From NCBI RefSeq assembly GCF_023715445.1, contig NZ_JAMBOD010000002.1:124001-188000 (forward strand): a stretch of 64,000 bases of DNA. Reading direction: 5' to 3'. Positions within the stretch are counted from its first letter, which is position 1, and each line of letters opens with the position of its first letter. A program made the translations under genes and the position numbers. Of this stretch, positions 44,158 through 53,133 are shown piece by piece. The DNA is from Fictibacillus nanhaiensis. GTDB taxonomy: Bacteria; Bacillota; Bacilli; Bacillales; Fictibacillaceae. The notes under the pieces are model-generated. The model saw only the letters and a list, made by a program, of their open reading frames with translations. It made no database searches and was not told the DNA's origin.

Positions 44158-46046
44158 GAGAAATACCCCCCTGTCAATGCCACAATAAGCAATAAAATAA
44201 CAATTCCAAAGATGGCGGCTGTACCGTATGACTGCACTTGGCCGTTCTGCAGGCGGGAACCGATTCTACCAAGTCTTTGAACACCGGTTGTTACAGCTGT
44301 AACTAAGCCTTCAACCACATATCGGTCAAACAGGGCACCTAGCTTGCTCAACCCTGTTGTTCCTTTTACAACCGTCTGATCATAGCCTTCATCGATATAC
44401 CACTTGTTGTAGATCACATCGCTGAGTCCCGGGAATGAACGAGTAATCCAGTCTCTTGAAAGCGTTCCTCTTTGATAGATCAGATAAGCAAGACCGATTC
44501 CTAAAAGGGAAGCCAGTGTTGCCACAAGCGGAATCCACACAGGTCCATGGTGGTCGCCGTGCGGAAGCTCAACGGGTCCTCGCGCTAAATAATCAGATAA
44601 AAATGTTCCAAACCATGTCGTGTTTAAATAACCAGCAACGACTGCTAACACTCCTAGCACGATCATTGGGAATGTCATCACACTTGGTGATTCGTGAACG
44701 TCTTTCTGTCCATCTTTCTTTTCTTGGCGTGCTTCCCCTGTAAACACTAGGAAAAACAGACGGAACATGTAGAACGCAGTCATGAATGCAGCGATGACAG
44801 CCAGCCAGAACAGACCGTACTTGCCGTCTGCATATGTGCTTGCCAAAATTTCATCTTTTGAGAAGAATCCTGATAATAGCGGAACGCCTGAGATCGCGAG
44901 TGCCCCGATTAAAAAAAGTGGCCCCGTCAACCGAAGCTTTTTCCAAAGTCCGCCCATTTCTTCGATGTTTTGTGTATGTACGGCATGAATCACACTTCCA
45001 GCCGCTAAGAACAGCAATGCTTTAAAGAAAGCATGAGTCGTCAGGTGGAAGATCCCTGCTACATAGCCAGATGCACCAAGTGCGAGCATCATGTACCCTA
45101 ACTGGCTGACTGTGGAGTACGCTAGAACGCGTTTAATATCTTTTTGCATCAGACCGATCGATGCTGCAAAGATTGCGGTCAATCCGCCAACGACAGCAAC
45201 AACGGTTAATGCTGCTTCTGACGCTTGAAAGAGCGGGTACATCGCTGCTACCAAGTACACCCCTGCTGCTACCATCGTTGCAGCGTGGATGAGAGCGGAA
45301 ACCGGCGTCGGTCCTTCCATCGCATCAGGGAGCCACGTATGAAGCGGAAGCTGACCCGATTTTCCGACCGCTCCAACAAAAATACAAAGCGCCGTGAGCG
45401 TCAGCATCCCATCAGAGATATCGCCATTTTTTACAGTCGCAAAAATCTCGTCATATTCGAAACTGCCAACCTGCCAAAATAGCAAAACCATTCCGATAAA
45501 TAAACCAACATCCCCGATACGGGTCATGACGAAGGCTTTTTTCGCAGCCGCCTTTGCTTCCGGCTTAAAATAATAGAATCCGATCAATAGAAAGGAACCC
45601 AGTCCAACCAGCTCCCAAAACATATACAGCTGTAATAGATTCGGAGAAAGAACCAGTCCGAGCATCGCGAAGGAAAACAACCCTAAATAGGCGAAGAATA
45701 CCCCAAACCGTTCATCACCGTGCATGTACCCTTTTGAGTAAAGGTGTACTAAAAAACTTACGAGTGAAACGATTACGAGCATGAGAGCATTAAGAGGATT
45801 CACCTCAAAGCCCATCGTGATCGCCCGTTCTCCAATTTGAAACCACGTTCCCTCCGTCTTTATCCCCTCACCCTGCCAAACGGCAAGACATACGCCAACG
45901 GACATGACGAGCGAAAGTCCTGTTAAAAGCACCCCGATCCAAGCGGTGCTCTCACTTTTGGATTTTCTGAATAGCAGCAATAGAATGAAGGATAAAAGCG
46001 GAAATAATGGTATAAGCCAACTCATCTGCAACATCGTATCGTCCAT
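44154..46046 (-). CDS. nuoL: NADH-quinone oxidoreductase subunit L
   Basis: This 630-residue subunit is the distal antiporter-like protein, with 'GKSGQLPLHTWLPDAMEGPTP' and a long C-terminal lateral helix region. AGAGGAG touches the ATG at 46046 directly, so translation may instead begin at ATG 46034 or 46025, which would give the usual 'MSWLIPLFP' start. Confidence 0.95.
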   Translation of the reverse strand: MDDTMLQMSWLIPLFPLLSFILLLLFRKSKSESTAWIGVLLTGLSLVMSVGVCLAVWQGEGIKTEGTWFQIGERAITMGFEVNPLNALMLVIVSLVSFLVHLYSKGYMHGDERFGVFFAYLGLFSFAMLGLVLSPNLLQLYMFWELVGLGSFLLIGFYYFKPEAKAAAKKAFVMTRIGDVGLFIGMVLLFWQVGSFEYDEIFATVKNGDISDGMLTLTALCIFVGAVGKSGQLPLHTWLPDAMEGPTPVSALIHAATMVAAGVYLVAAMYPLFQASEAALTVVAVVGGLTAIFAASIGLMQKDIKRVLAYSTVSQLGYMMLALGASGYVAGIFHLTTHAFFKALLFLAAGSVIHAVHTQNIEEMGGLWKKLRLTGPLFLIGALAISGVPLLSGFFSKDEILASTYADGKYGLFWLAVIAAFMTAFYMFRLFFLVFTGEARQEKKDGQKDVHESPSVMTFPMIVLGVLAVVAGYLNTTWFGTFLSDYLARGPVELPHGDHHGPVWIPLVATLASLLGIGLAYLIYQRGTLSRDWITRSFPGLSDVIYNKWYIDEGYDQTVVKGTTGLSKLGALFDRYVVEGLVTAVTTGVQRLGRIGSRLQNGQVQSYGTAAIFGIVILLLIVALTGGYFS

Positions 46047-46054
46047 CTCCTCTC

Positions 46055-46369
46055 TTATCGCTTCATCGTATCCATTTCATCCACATTTACCGTTTGTCTG
46101 TTGCGATAGAGCGCAATCAGAATCGCAAGTCCGACTGCCGCTTCTGCAGCCGCTACTGTAATGGTGAACAAGGAGAAAATTTGTCCGGTCATTCCCGGAT
46201 TAATCGAGTATTTTGCAAAAGCTACTAAATTAATATTTACAGCGTTCAGCATCAATTCTATTGAAATCAATACAATGACTGCGTTTCGCTTTGTGAGTGC
46301 ACCGAACAAACCGATGCAGAACAGAATCAAGGCAAGCATCAAGTAAGCTGCTAAAGGTACAGAGCTCAT
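46055..46369 (-). CDS. nuoK: NADH-quinone oxidoreductase subunit K
   Basis: This 104-residue protein has three helices, with conserved Glu in '[13 protein letters not shown]' and '[11 protein letters not shown]'. It is part of the membrane-arm quinone-proximal channel. Its start overlaps the nuoJ stop by 4 nt. Confidence 0.96.
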   Translation of the reverse strand: MSSVPLAAYLMLALILFCIGLFGALTKRNAVIVLISIELMLNAVNINLVAFAKYSINPGMTGQIFSLFTITVAAAEAAVGLAILIALYRNRQTVNVDEMDTMKR

Positions 46370-46878
46370 TTTTTTGCCTCCTTCTCATCATCTTCGCGCT
46401 TCGCAAGGATGATGGAGCCGATCAATGCGACCAACAACAATACAGATGTTAATTCAAACGGGATCACGTAATGGGAGTATAGCTCGACCCCGATTTTTTT
46501 CGTGTTATCAATATGCAGCCCCGCATCCTGCTGGCCAAAGTTCAAGTCTTTGATCTTTCCGTACATAATCAGAAAGAAAAGGCCGATCGCAAGACCTGTC
46601 AGCATCATTTTCAGCCGCGGTGCACGCTTTTCTTTTTCCTGATGCCTCGTCAGCATGATTCCAAACAGCATGATGATCGTAATGGCACCGGAATAGATAA
46701 GCACCTGGACGACTGCTACGAATTCAGCAGACAACGTAATGTAAATGCCTGCGATCGCAATAAACGTAAAAATAAGAGCGACAACCATGTGTACGACATT
46801 TGTCAGGTTAATAAGAAGAACACCGCCGGTAATCGCTGTCAGTGCTAGCAGAAAAAAAGCTATCATTTCACCGGTCAT
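46366..46878 (-). CDS. nuoJ: NADH-quinone oxidoreductase subunit J
   Basis: This 170-residue membrane subunit has five helices, with '[18 protein letters not shown]' matching the pi-bulge helix region of the family. It overlaps nuoI by 4 nt. Confidence 0.95.
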   Translation of the reverse strand: MTGEMIAFFLLALTAITGGVLLINLTNVVHMVVALIFTFIAIAGIYITLSAEFVAVVQVLIYSGAITIIMLFGIMLTRHQEKEKRAPRLKMMLTGLAIGLFFLIMYGKIKDLNFGQQDAGLHIDNTKKIGVELYSHYVIPFELTSVLLLVALIGSIILAKREDDEKEAKK

Positions 46879-47294
46879 GCTTTGTTCTCCTTTCTGACGT
46901 TCTCATCGTTTTCATCCAGCCATTCCAGATTTTTAAACAAATCATCACGGCTGTATTCGGCGAGTTCAAACTGGTTTGTCATAACGATTGCTTCTGTTGG
47001 ACACACTTCCGTACACAGATCGCACAAAATACATATTTCAAAGTTAATATCATACGTATCAATAATTTTTCCTTTTTTCGCTGGATCCGGATGCGGCTTA
47101 CCCGTTAGCTGGATGCAGTCTGTCGGGCAAATCTGCGCGCACTGATTGCAAACGATGCACTTTTCCGGATAAAATTTTTGGATACCGCGGAAACGGTCAG
47201 GCATTTGGATCGGCACGTCGGGATAACTTGTCGTCACGTTCTGCTTCGTCAAGTTCTTAACGGTATAGCTTAAACCTTTCACAAGACCTTTCAT
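46875..47294 (-). CDS. nuoI: NADH-quinone oxidoreductase subunit I
   Basis: This 139-residue iron-sulfur subunit has two 4Fe-4S motifs, 'CIVCNQCAQICP' and 'CILCDLCTEVCP', carrying clusters N6a/N6b. It links the peripheral electron path to NuoB. It is preceded by a 365-bp gap from nuoH that holds a 130-bp structured repeat. Confidence 0.97.
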   Translation of the reverse strand: MKGLVKGLSYTVKNLTKQNVTTSYPDVPIQMPDRFRGIQKFYPEKCIVCNQCAQICPTDCIQLTGKPHPDPAKKGKIIDTYDINFEICILCDLCTEVCPTEAIVMTNQFELAEYSRDDLFKNLEWLDENDENVRKENKA

Positions 47295-47453
47295 CCTGAA
47301 ATCACGCTCCTTATGCTTTGGTCTATCTCTTGAACTGACTGAGCTTGTTTTGTAGGAAATCTATTCGTCTATTAGCTCTGTTGGACTATTGCTGGTGATT
47401 TTCCCATTGAAGCTAGGAAATCCACTCCCTTTACGCTGATGAGCTTAAAAGAG

Positions 47454-47583
47454 GTTGATTTCCGCTCCAGGTTGCTCGCTTTCCGCGGGGCGTGCGGTGA
47501 GCCTCCTCTGCGCCTTGCGCCGTTAGGAGTCTCACCTGTCCCGCTGATCCCGCAGGAGTCTCGCACCTTGCGCTTCAATCAAC
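47454..47583. repeat. 130-bp structured repeat, copy in nuo operon
   Basis: This 130-bp element runs from GTTGATT to AATCAAC. It is highly similar and equal in length to the copy at 61845-61974. A 41-nt hairpin (47496-47536) has outer arms GGTGAG/CTCACC and an inner GCGC-CTT-GCGC stem. It occupies the nuoI-nuoH gap 47295-47659, in which I see nothing else. I recall similar elements in Bacillaceae intergenic DNA. Confidence 0.92.
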
Positions 47584-47659
47584 TTTCAATGAAGTTATAA
47601 CAAAAAACTTAATTGCAAGTAAATTTGTTAGCACAGTTAAGCAATCCCCAAGAGCTCTT

Positions 47660-48661
47660 TTACAAAAATAGTTCTTTCACTGCCGCACTCACAAAAATAT
47701 TCAGCAGCGCGAGGGGAAGAAGTACTTTCCACGCAAAGCCCATCAGCTGATCAGCACGCAGACGAGGAAGTGTTCCGCGAATCCAGATCATGAAAAACAC
47801 AACCAAACTGAATTTAACCCCAAACCAAAGTACCCCTGGGATGAAGCCTAAAAACGGGATTGGCATCCATCCGCCGAGGAACAAAACGGTGGTCAGCGAT
47901 GCCATAGCAAACAGATACACGTACTCTGTCAGCATGAAGAACGCCCAGCGGAATCCTGAGTATTCCACATGATAACCGGCAACAAGCTCTGATTCTGCTT
48001 CTGGCAAGTCAAACGGTGTACGGTTCAGCTCAGCGATCGAGGAGATCAAAAAGACGATGAACCCGATCGGTGTTAAAAAGATGTATGCAATATTTTCCTG
48101 TCCTCTTACGATATCGTTCAAATTCAAACTACCAGTAAATAGGATAACGCCGATCACCGAAATAACGAGCGGAATCTCATACGAAATCATCTGTGCCGCT
48201 GCACGCATACCGCCTAAAAGTGAGTATTTGTTGTTCGAAGCCCATCCGCCCATAAGGATTCCGATCGTTGAAATCCCTGAGACGGCTACATAATAGAGCA
48301 ATCCAACACCAAGATCGGCGAACTGCATGTTTTCAGAGAACGGTATCGTCGCAAGCACCATGAATGCTGGAGCAAACGCAATAACCGGAGCCAAAATAAA
48401 AAGTGGACGGTCTGCAAGCTTTGGAATGGTGTCTTCTTTTATCAAAAGCTTAAAAACGTCTGCGACGGTTTGCAGGAGACCGAATCTTCCCCCAACACGG
48501 TTCGGTCCTGTACGCATCTGCATGAAACCGAGCACCTTACGCTCAGCTAAGATCGCGTATGTTACGAAGCCGAGTACGGTAACCAGCAAGGCTGCACCGA
48601 GCGCGAAGAAGATGGCTACATGTGTCCAGCCTGGCTGTGCGTATAAAAGATCCTCCATCAT
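47660..48661 (-). CDS. nuoH: NADH-quinone oxidoreductase subunit H
   Basis: This 333-residue membrane subunit anchors the quinone site. It has 'ERKVLGFMQMRTGPNRVGG' and 'RTPFDLPEAESELVAGYHVEY', both diagnostic. The start shares an A with the nuoD stop (TGATG). Confidence 0.97.
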   Translation of the reverse strand: MMEDLLYAQPGWTHVAIFFALGAALLVTVLGFVTYAILAERKVLGFMQMRTGPNRVGGRFGLLQTVADVFKLLIKEDTIPKLADRPLFILAPVIAFAPAFMVLATIPFSENMQFADLGVGLLYYVAVSGISTIGILMGGWASNNKYSLLGGMRAAAQMISYEIPLVISVIGVILFTGSLNLNDIVRGQENIAYIFLTPIGFIVFLISSIAELNRTPFDLPEAESELVAGYHVEYSGFRWAFFMLTEYVYLFAMASLTTVLFLGGWMPIPFLGFIPGVLWFGVKFSLVVFFMIWIRGTLPRLRADQLMGFAWKVLLPLALLNIFVSAAVKELFL

Positions 48662-49761
48662 CAGCCATCAACCTCCCCAAGCACAATGTCGATTCCGCCT
48701 AAAATCGTAATCAAGTTGGAAATATTCTCACCGACTAAAAGCTTCGGCAAGATCTGCAGGTTGTAAAATGACGGTCTGCGGAACTTTAAACGGTAAGGCT
48801 CTTTTTTTCCTTCTGATGCGATATAGCAGCCGATCTCCCCGCGCGGCGATTCGATTCTGACAAACGCTTCCCCTTTTGGCGGCTTAATGATACGCGGCAC
48901 TTTTGCCATTACCGGACCTTCTTCAGGGAATTGTTCAACAGCTTGTTCTAAAATTTTTAACGATTCCTCAATTTCCTGCATGCGGCACTGGTAACGCGCC
49001 CATGCATCGCCTGTATGAAACACAGGGACATCAAATTCAAAGCGGTCATAGATCGAATAGGGCTCATCTTTTCTTAGATCCCAGCTCGTGCCGGTACATC
49101 TTAGATTTGCACCGCTTAATGAGTAGTTAAGAGCTTCTTCCTTCGAGTAATAGCCGATTCCTTTTACACGGTTCAAGAAGATTTCATTTCCTGTCACAAG
49201 ATCGTGATAACCTGCAAGCTCTTCTCTCATATATGGAACAAAATCGCGAACCTTTTCGATCCATCCTTCTGGGGCATCCCATTTCACACCGCCGACACGC
49301 ATGTAGTTAAACGTGAGGCGCGCCCCGCAAATCTCGTTCAGCATGTTAATGATCGCTTCTCTTTCACGGAAAGCATATAAGAATGGGCTCATTGCACCAA
49401 TATCGAGTAAATATGTACCAAACCAAACGAGGTGACTCGCGATTCGTCCAAGCTCCATCACAATTACCCGTAAGTACTCGGCACGGTCAGGAATCTCAAG
49501 GTTCATCATCGTTTCAACAGCGTGACAGATGACATAGTTATTCGTCATCGCCGCCAAGTAATCCATGCGGTCTGTGTACGGGATAATCTGTGTGTACTGC
49601 AAGTTTTCTGCGAGTTTTTCAGTCCCGCGGTGCAGATAGCCGATAACAGGTGTAGCTTCTATAATCGTTTCACCGTCGATCTTTAGCACGATCCGGAAAA
49701 CGCCATGAGTACTCGGATGCTGTGGTCCGACGTTGAGGAGCATCTCTTCTGTTCTGATCAT
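48661..49761 (-). CDS. nuoD: NADH-quinone oxidoreductase subunit D
   Basis: This 366-residue subunit is the hydrogenase-large-subunit-like protein that forms the quinone cavity. 'GPQHPSTHGVFRIVL' at the N-terminus carries the quinone-headgroup His. It lies 3 nt after nuoC. It is a stand-alone NuoD rather than a NuoCD fusion. Confidence 0.97.
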   Translation of the reverse strand: MIRTEEMLLNVGPQHPSTHGVFRIVLKIDGETIIEATPVIGYLHRGTEKLAENLQYTQIIPYTDRMDYLAAMTNNYVICHAVETMMNLEIPDRAEYLRVIVMELGRIASHLVWFGTYLLDIGAMSPFLYAFREREAIINMLNEICGARLTFNYMRVGGVKWDAPEGWIEKVRDFVPYMREELAGYHDLVTGNEIFLNRVKGIGYYSKEEALNYSLSGANLRCTGTSWDLRKDEPYSIYDRFEFDVPVFHTGDAWARYQCRMQEIEESLKILEQAVEQFPEEGPVMAKVPRIIKPPKGEAFVRIESPRGEIGCYIASEGKKEPYRLKFRRPSFYNLQILPKLLVGENISNLITILGGIDIVLGEVDG

Positions 49762-49764
49762 TCT

Positions 49765-51117
49765 TTACACCTCCACGTCATGCGGTTCGTAATCTTTTCT
49801 CAGCGGATGTCCCACCCAGTCATCTGGAAGCATAATACGTGTTAAATTCGGATGACCTTCAAAATGGATTCCTAAAAGATCATACGTTTCACGCTCTGGC
49901 CAGTTTGCGCCTGCCCATAACGGGGTAATAGAGTGGGTAGTGGCACTCTCTCTGTCTATTTTTACTTTTAGTGCAACTGACTGGCGGTTTACATATGAAT
50001 ATAGGTGGTTATATACTTCAAAATGCGTTTCAAAGTCTGTCCCATGCATTTCGGACAGATAATCAAAACGAAGCTGATCGTTATGTTTTAAAAACTCAGC
50101 AATTTTATAATACATATCTGGTTTGGCGACTAATGTCGGCACGTCTTTTGAGAGTCTGTTAATATAGGCATCTTCTAAAGTCTCTTCCCCTAAGTGCTCT
50201 TTGATGACTTTTATGTAGGTATCGAGGATCGGCTGGTTTGGAGATGGTTTTTCTTCTTCTGCAGGTTCTGCTGCAGCACCTTTTGCGTTTGCGGCGGCAC
50301 GCGCTTTTGCTGCGGCAGCAGCCTTTGCTTTAGCGGCTGCGATGGCCTTTGCTTTTTCGTCGTCACCTGCTGGAGCTTCTCCCCCAGCTTCTCTCGCTGC
50401 TTTTGCTTTTACGGCAGCGGCTGCCTTCGCTTTTGCGGCTGCTGCGGCCTTTGCTTTTGCTGCAGCTTTCGCCTTCTCATCGTCACCTGCAGGTTCGGTT
50501 GCTGCATCTCCGCTTGCTTCTCTTGCTAATTTTGCTTTCGCGGCTGCTGCGGCCTTTGCCTTTGCGGCAGCTCGTGCTTTTTCTTTTGCAAGATCATCTG
50601 CAGGCTCTGATGTTTCAGCGGTTTGTGCTTTTTCAGCCTGACGCTGCTTTGCGAGTTCGAGCGCTTTTGCCTTCGCTTCTGCCGCTGCTTTCTTTTTCAG
50701 TTCCTCTTTGCTTAACTCTGGTTCCGCTCCTGGCTTTTCCGCCGCTTTCGCCTTTTCCGCCTGGCGCTGCTTCGCGAGTTCGAGCGCCTTTGCCTTCGCT
50801 TCTGCGGCTGCTTTCTTTTTCAGTTCTTCTTTGCTTAATTCTGGTTCTGATGCTGGCTCTTCCGCTGGTTTCGCTTTTTCAGCCTGACGCTGTTTTGCAA
50901 GTTCGAGCGCCTTTGCCTTCGCCTCTGCGGCTGCTTTCTTTTTCAGTTCCTCCTTGCTTAACTCTTGTTCTTCTGCTGGCTCTTCCGCCGCTTTCGCCTT
51001 TTCCGCCTGGCGCTGCTTTGCGAGTTCGAGCGCCTTTGCCTTGGCTTCTGCGGCTGCTTTCTTCTTATGCCCTTCTATGGATAATCCTTCATTTGATTTA
51101 TCATGCTCTTTTGTCAT
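49765..51117 (-). CDS. nuoC: NADH-quinone oxidoreductase subunit C with long Ala/Lys/Glu repeat extension
   Basis: The conserved NuoC domain occupies only the last 160 residues or so of 450 ('[21 protein letters not shown]', '[13 protein letters not shown]', 'PLRKDYEPH'). The first 285 residues are Ala/Lys/Glu-rich, probably a long helix or coiled coil. Four near-identical 41-residue units ('[20 protein letters not shown]...') are followed by Ala/Lys-only stretches. Extended NuoC proteins are known from other Bacillaceae and vary in length. The extension's role is unknown. Confidence 0.94.
   Translation of the reverse strand: MTKEHDKSNEGLSIEGHKKKAAAEAKAKALELAKQRQAEKAKAAEEPAEEQELSKEELKKKAAAEAKAKALELAKQRQAEKAKPAEEPASEPELSKEELKKKAAAEAKAKALELAKQRQAEKAKAAEKPGAEPELSKEELKKKAAAEAKAKALELAKQRQAEKAQTAETSEPADDLAKEKARAAAKAKAAAAAKAKLAREASGDAATEPAGDDEKAKAAAKAKAAAAAKAKAAAAVKAKAAREAGGEAPAGDDEKAKAIAAAKAKAAAAAKARAAANAKGAAAEPAEEEKPSPNQPILDTYIKVIKEHLGEETLEDAYINRLSKDVPTLVAKPDMYYKIAEFLKHNDQLRFDYLSEMHGTDFETHFEVYNHLYSYVNRQSVALKVKIDRESATTHSITPLWAGANWPERETYDLLGIHFEGHPNLTRIMLPDDWVGHPLRKDYEPHDVEV
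50636..51065. repeat. Tandem 123-bp coding repeats in nuoC
   Basis: Equivalent positions recur at 50641, 50764, 50887 and 51010, exactly 123 bp apart (41 codons). Third-position changes between copies show they are not a recent assembly artefact. The plus-strand long open frame here is a by-product of the composition. Confidence 0.92.
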
Positions 51118-51629
51118 TCGCTCATCACCTTCTTGCCGGTCTTCGCTTCATAACGGATTTTTTCCTGAAGCTTGTTGATGCCGTAAATAAGCGCTGCTGG
51201 GTTCGGTGGGCAGCCTGGTATGTACACGTCTACAGGGACGATCTGATCGACCCCTTTTACAACGGCATATGATTTAATGTATGGACCTCCTGCTGTTGCA
51301 CAAGATCCCATCGCGATAACCCATTTCGGCTCAGGCATTTGCTCATAAAGTCTTTTTAACACGGGTGCCATTTTTTTCGTAACTGTTCCTGAAACGATCA
51401 TTACATCCGACTGACGCGGTGATGTCCGAAAAATGCTCCCAAAACGATCTAAGTCGTAATGCGAAGAACCCGTTCCCATCATCTCGATCGCACAGCATGC
51501 GAGTCCAAATGTCAGAGGCCAAAGTGAGTTGCTTCGTGCCCAAGCTTTTACTTGTTCCAGTGTTACCATAAAGACGTTGCGTTCTAATTCTGAACGTTCT
51601 TCAGCCGTAAGCTCCCATTTTATGTCCAT
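51114..51629 (-). CDS. nuoB: NADH-quinone oxidoreductase subunit B
   Basis: This 171-residue subunit carries cluster N2. The cysteines are in '[11 protein letters not shown]', 'MGSCATAGG' and 'IPGCPPNP'. It overlaps nuoA by 10 nt and nuoC by 4 nt. Confidence 0.97.
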   Translation of the reverse strand: MDIKWELTAEERSELERNVFMVTLEQVKAWARSNSLWPLTFGLACCAIEMMGTGSSHYDLDRFGSIFRTSPRQSDVMIVSGTVTKKMAPVLKRLYEQMPEPKWVIAMGSCATAGGPYIKSYAVVKGVDQIVPVDVYIPGCPPNPAALIYGINKLQEKIRYEAKTGKKVMSE

Positions 51630-51994
51630 TTAAGCACCTTCTTTTTCCAAGCGTATACGAGACCTAACGTTAAAAGAACAACGAAAATTCCCATTTCAAT
51701 CAGGGCAAAAACCCCTAACTCTTCATAAGCTACTGCCCATGGATATAAAAAGACCGTTTCAACATCAAAAATAACGAACATTAGCGCAAATAGATAATAG
51801 CGGACATTATATTGAACCCAGCTTTGGTGAAAAGGTTCGATTCCGCTTTCGTACGTGGTGTATTTTTCTGCTGATGGTTTATAAGGTCGCAGCAATCGAC
51901 CCGCTGTCAAAGCGACAACCGGCAACAAAATCCCTAAAAAGAGAAATACAGCCACAATGAGGTAATTGTTCTGATATAAATTGTAAAAATCCAT
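51620..51994 (-). CDS. nuoA: NADH-quinone oxidoreductase subunit A
   Basis: This 124-residue protein with three helices has the family motif '[20 protein letters not shown]' and '[15 protein letters not shown]'. It is the first gene of the nuo operon. The start at ATG 51994 has GGGGGTAG upstream; a reading from 52009 would begin inside that site. Confidence 0.96.
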   Translation of the reverse strand: MDFYNLYQNNYLIVAVFLFLGILLPVVALTAGRLLRPYKPSAEKYTTYESGIEPFHQSWVQYNVRYYLFALMFVIFDVETVFLYPWAVAYEELGVFALIEMGIFVVLLTLGLVYAWKKKVLKWT

Positions 51995-52033
51995 TCTGAC
52001 TACCCCCATAAAAACTCAGAATTTTTCAAATTA

Positions 52034-52075
52034 TGTAACCGCTTCAATTATAACAAATTCCATTTTTTGTGTCGA
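52034..52075 (-). promoter_or_regulatory. nuo operon promoter with near-consensus cre
   Basis: On the minus strand TCGACA (52070-52075) and TATAAT (52047-52052) are exactly 17 bp apart, a strong sigma-A promoter. TGTAACCGCTTCAA (52034-52047) differs at one core position from the cre upstream of the sugar importer (21070-21083). It covers the transcription start region. Confidence 0.75.
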
Positions 52076-52223
52076 CGATGCCTTTTTGTCTTACCTACCT
52101 GTACTAAATAAATGTTCTATCCTTATTTTTCTATAGAAAAGTTCATAATCCTGTAAATTTTTTTGATGTGAATAATAGAAAGATAGCAGTATGATAGAAG
52201 TGTAAAGAGGAGGGAGATAGATT

Positions 52224-52421
52224 ATGGATTTTTGGTGGATTGCTTATTTTTTAATTGTTGTCATTTCAATCGCTGGTTTAGTAGGAACGATTTTGATCTC
52301 CAGGACTCAGGATGAAAAATACGGAAGTTCAACAAAACAAAATCTCTTTCGTTTAACTGCGATTTACGCTGTGCTGATTCTTGTCTCATTAATAGCACTC
52401 GCGCTTTACGTTTTCATTTAA
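52224..52421 (+). CDS. Small two-helix membrane protein
   Basis: This 65-residue protein has two hydrophobic helices ('IAYFLIVVISIAGLVGTILI' and 'AIYAVLILVSLIALALYVFI') joined by a polar loop. An AGAGGAGGGAG site precedes the ATG. It is divergent from nuoA. I do not recognise a function. Confidence 0.75.
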   Translation: MDFWWIAYFLIVVISIAGLVGTILISRTQDEKYGSSTKQNLFRLTAIYAVLILVSLIALALYVFI

Positions 52422-52442
52422 GAAAATGCCTAAAAAGAGGAT

Positions 52443-52841
52443 GTGATCTCACTGAACAAAGAGACCGATCTGCTTTGGGCGAGTGAAAAATATACCGTGA
52501 TGGCCAAAGGATATAACTTTTATAAAGATATTCAGGGGAAAATGAGAGAAGCACAATCCGCAGAAGATTATATGGAAATCGAAAAACGAATTGTAAGGCT
52601 TAAACAAAAACCGTTTGATAAAAAAGCACTTATTAATACACTTGAACATGTCTGGGGTTATTTTAAGAAAACGGCAGATGAATCGGATAAACAGCAATTT
52701 TTTTCGCTGCTGGATGAATTAAGGGATGCTGAGGATGAGCATTTTGATGAGATTCCTTATGAAATTCACCTGTACATGCACTACCTGCTGCAAAAATACC
52801 CATCTGACTATTTAAAACAATCTACATTTATAAAAAAATGA
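52443..52841 (+). CDS. DUF1722/YbgA family protein
   Basis: This 132-residue protein has 'KYTVMAKGYNFYKDIQ', typical of DUF1722 (YbgA), a family sometimes fused to DUF523 or found beside DNA photolyase genes. Function unknown. GTG at 52443 is only 2 nt from AAGAGG, so the exact start is uncertain. It follows the small membrane protein by 21 nt and is likely co-transcribed. Confidence 0.75.
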   Translation: MISLNKETDLLWASEKYTVMAKGYNFYKDIQGKMREAQSAEDYMEIEKRIVRLKQKPFDKKALINTLEHVWGYFKKTADESDKQQFFSLLDELRDAEDEHFDEIPYEIHLYMHYLLQKYPSDYLKQSTFIKK

Positions 52842-52873
52842 GGATGCAACCCAATTAAATCGGGGGCATCCTT
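52842..52873 (+). terminator. Terminator after the DUF1722 gene
   Basis: GGATGC-AA-CCC and GGGG-GCATCC form a hairpin directly after the stop codon, followed by TTTAGTT. Confidence 0.7.
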
Positions 52874-52894
52874 TAGTTATGTTAAGATAAGGGA

Positions 52895-53048
52895 AGTTTT
52901 GGGCAACAAAACTGTTCTTTATCTATACCTTACTAGGTATATTAACAAGGAATCCCACGATAAATCAGATAATCCCACGTTAATTCGATTTATTCTCACG
53001 TTAATCGAAATAATCCCACATTATTTTGAAGATAACCACGAGTCGACA
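52895..53048. repeat. Intergenic periodic array C (AATCCCACGTTA variants) with hairpins
   Basis: Four copies with 0-2 changes from AATCCCACGTTA start at 52951, 52971, 52992 and 53012, spaced 20, 21 and 20 bp. GTCGACA follows at 53042-53048, one base from the 0A-box form. To the left are an AGTTTTG/CAAAACT hairpin (52895-52913) and ATACC-N6-GGTAT (52925-52940). It lies between converging genes. Confidence 0.88.
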
Positions 53049-53096
53049 CGCTGTGACAAATTTTGCAGTGGAAATACCCCTCTATCTTTTTTGTCA

Positions 53097-53128
53097 TAAA
53101 AAAAGCTATCCCGCAGTACGGGATAGCC
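53097..53128 (-). terminator. glpD terminator
   Basis: On the minus strand GCTATCCCG and CGGGATAGC form a perfect 9-bp stem with a 5-nt loop, followed by seven T. Confidence 0.95.
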
Positions 53129-53133
53129 CTATG

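Noticed and set aside
47295-47453. A missing nuo gene (nuoE/F/G remnant) in the nuoI-nuoH gap
   Set aside because: No frame resembles an iron-sulfur or FMN-binding protein; the gap is explained by the repeat and non-coding flanks.
47372-47578. Open frame within the 130-bp repeat of the nuo operon
   Set aside because: The DNA is a structured intergenic repeat whose second copy does not preserve this frame; conservation follows base pairing, not codons.
50349-51272. Long plus-strand open frame opposite nuoC
   Set aside because: It is the complement of Ala/Lys/Glu-rich codons, giving a Leu/Arg/Ser-rich sequence with no ribosome-binding site or family resemblance.
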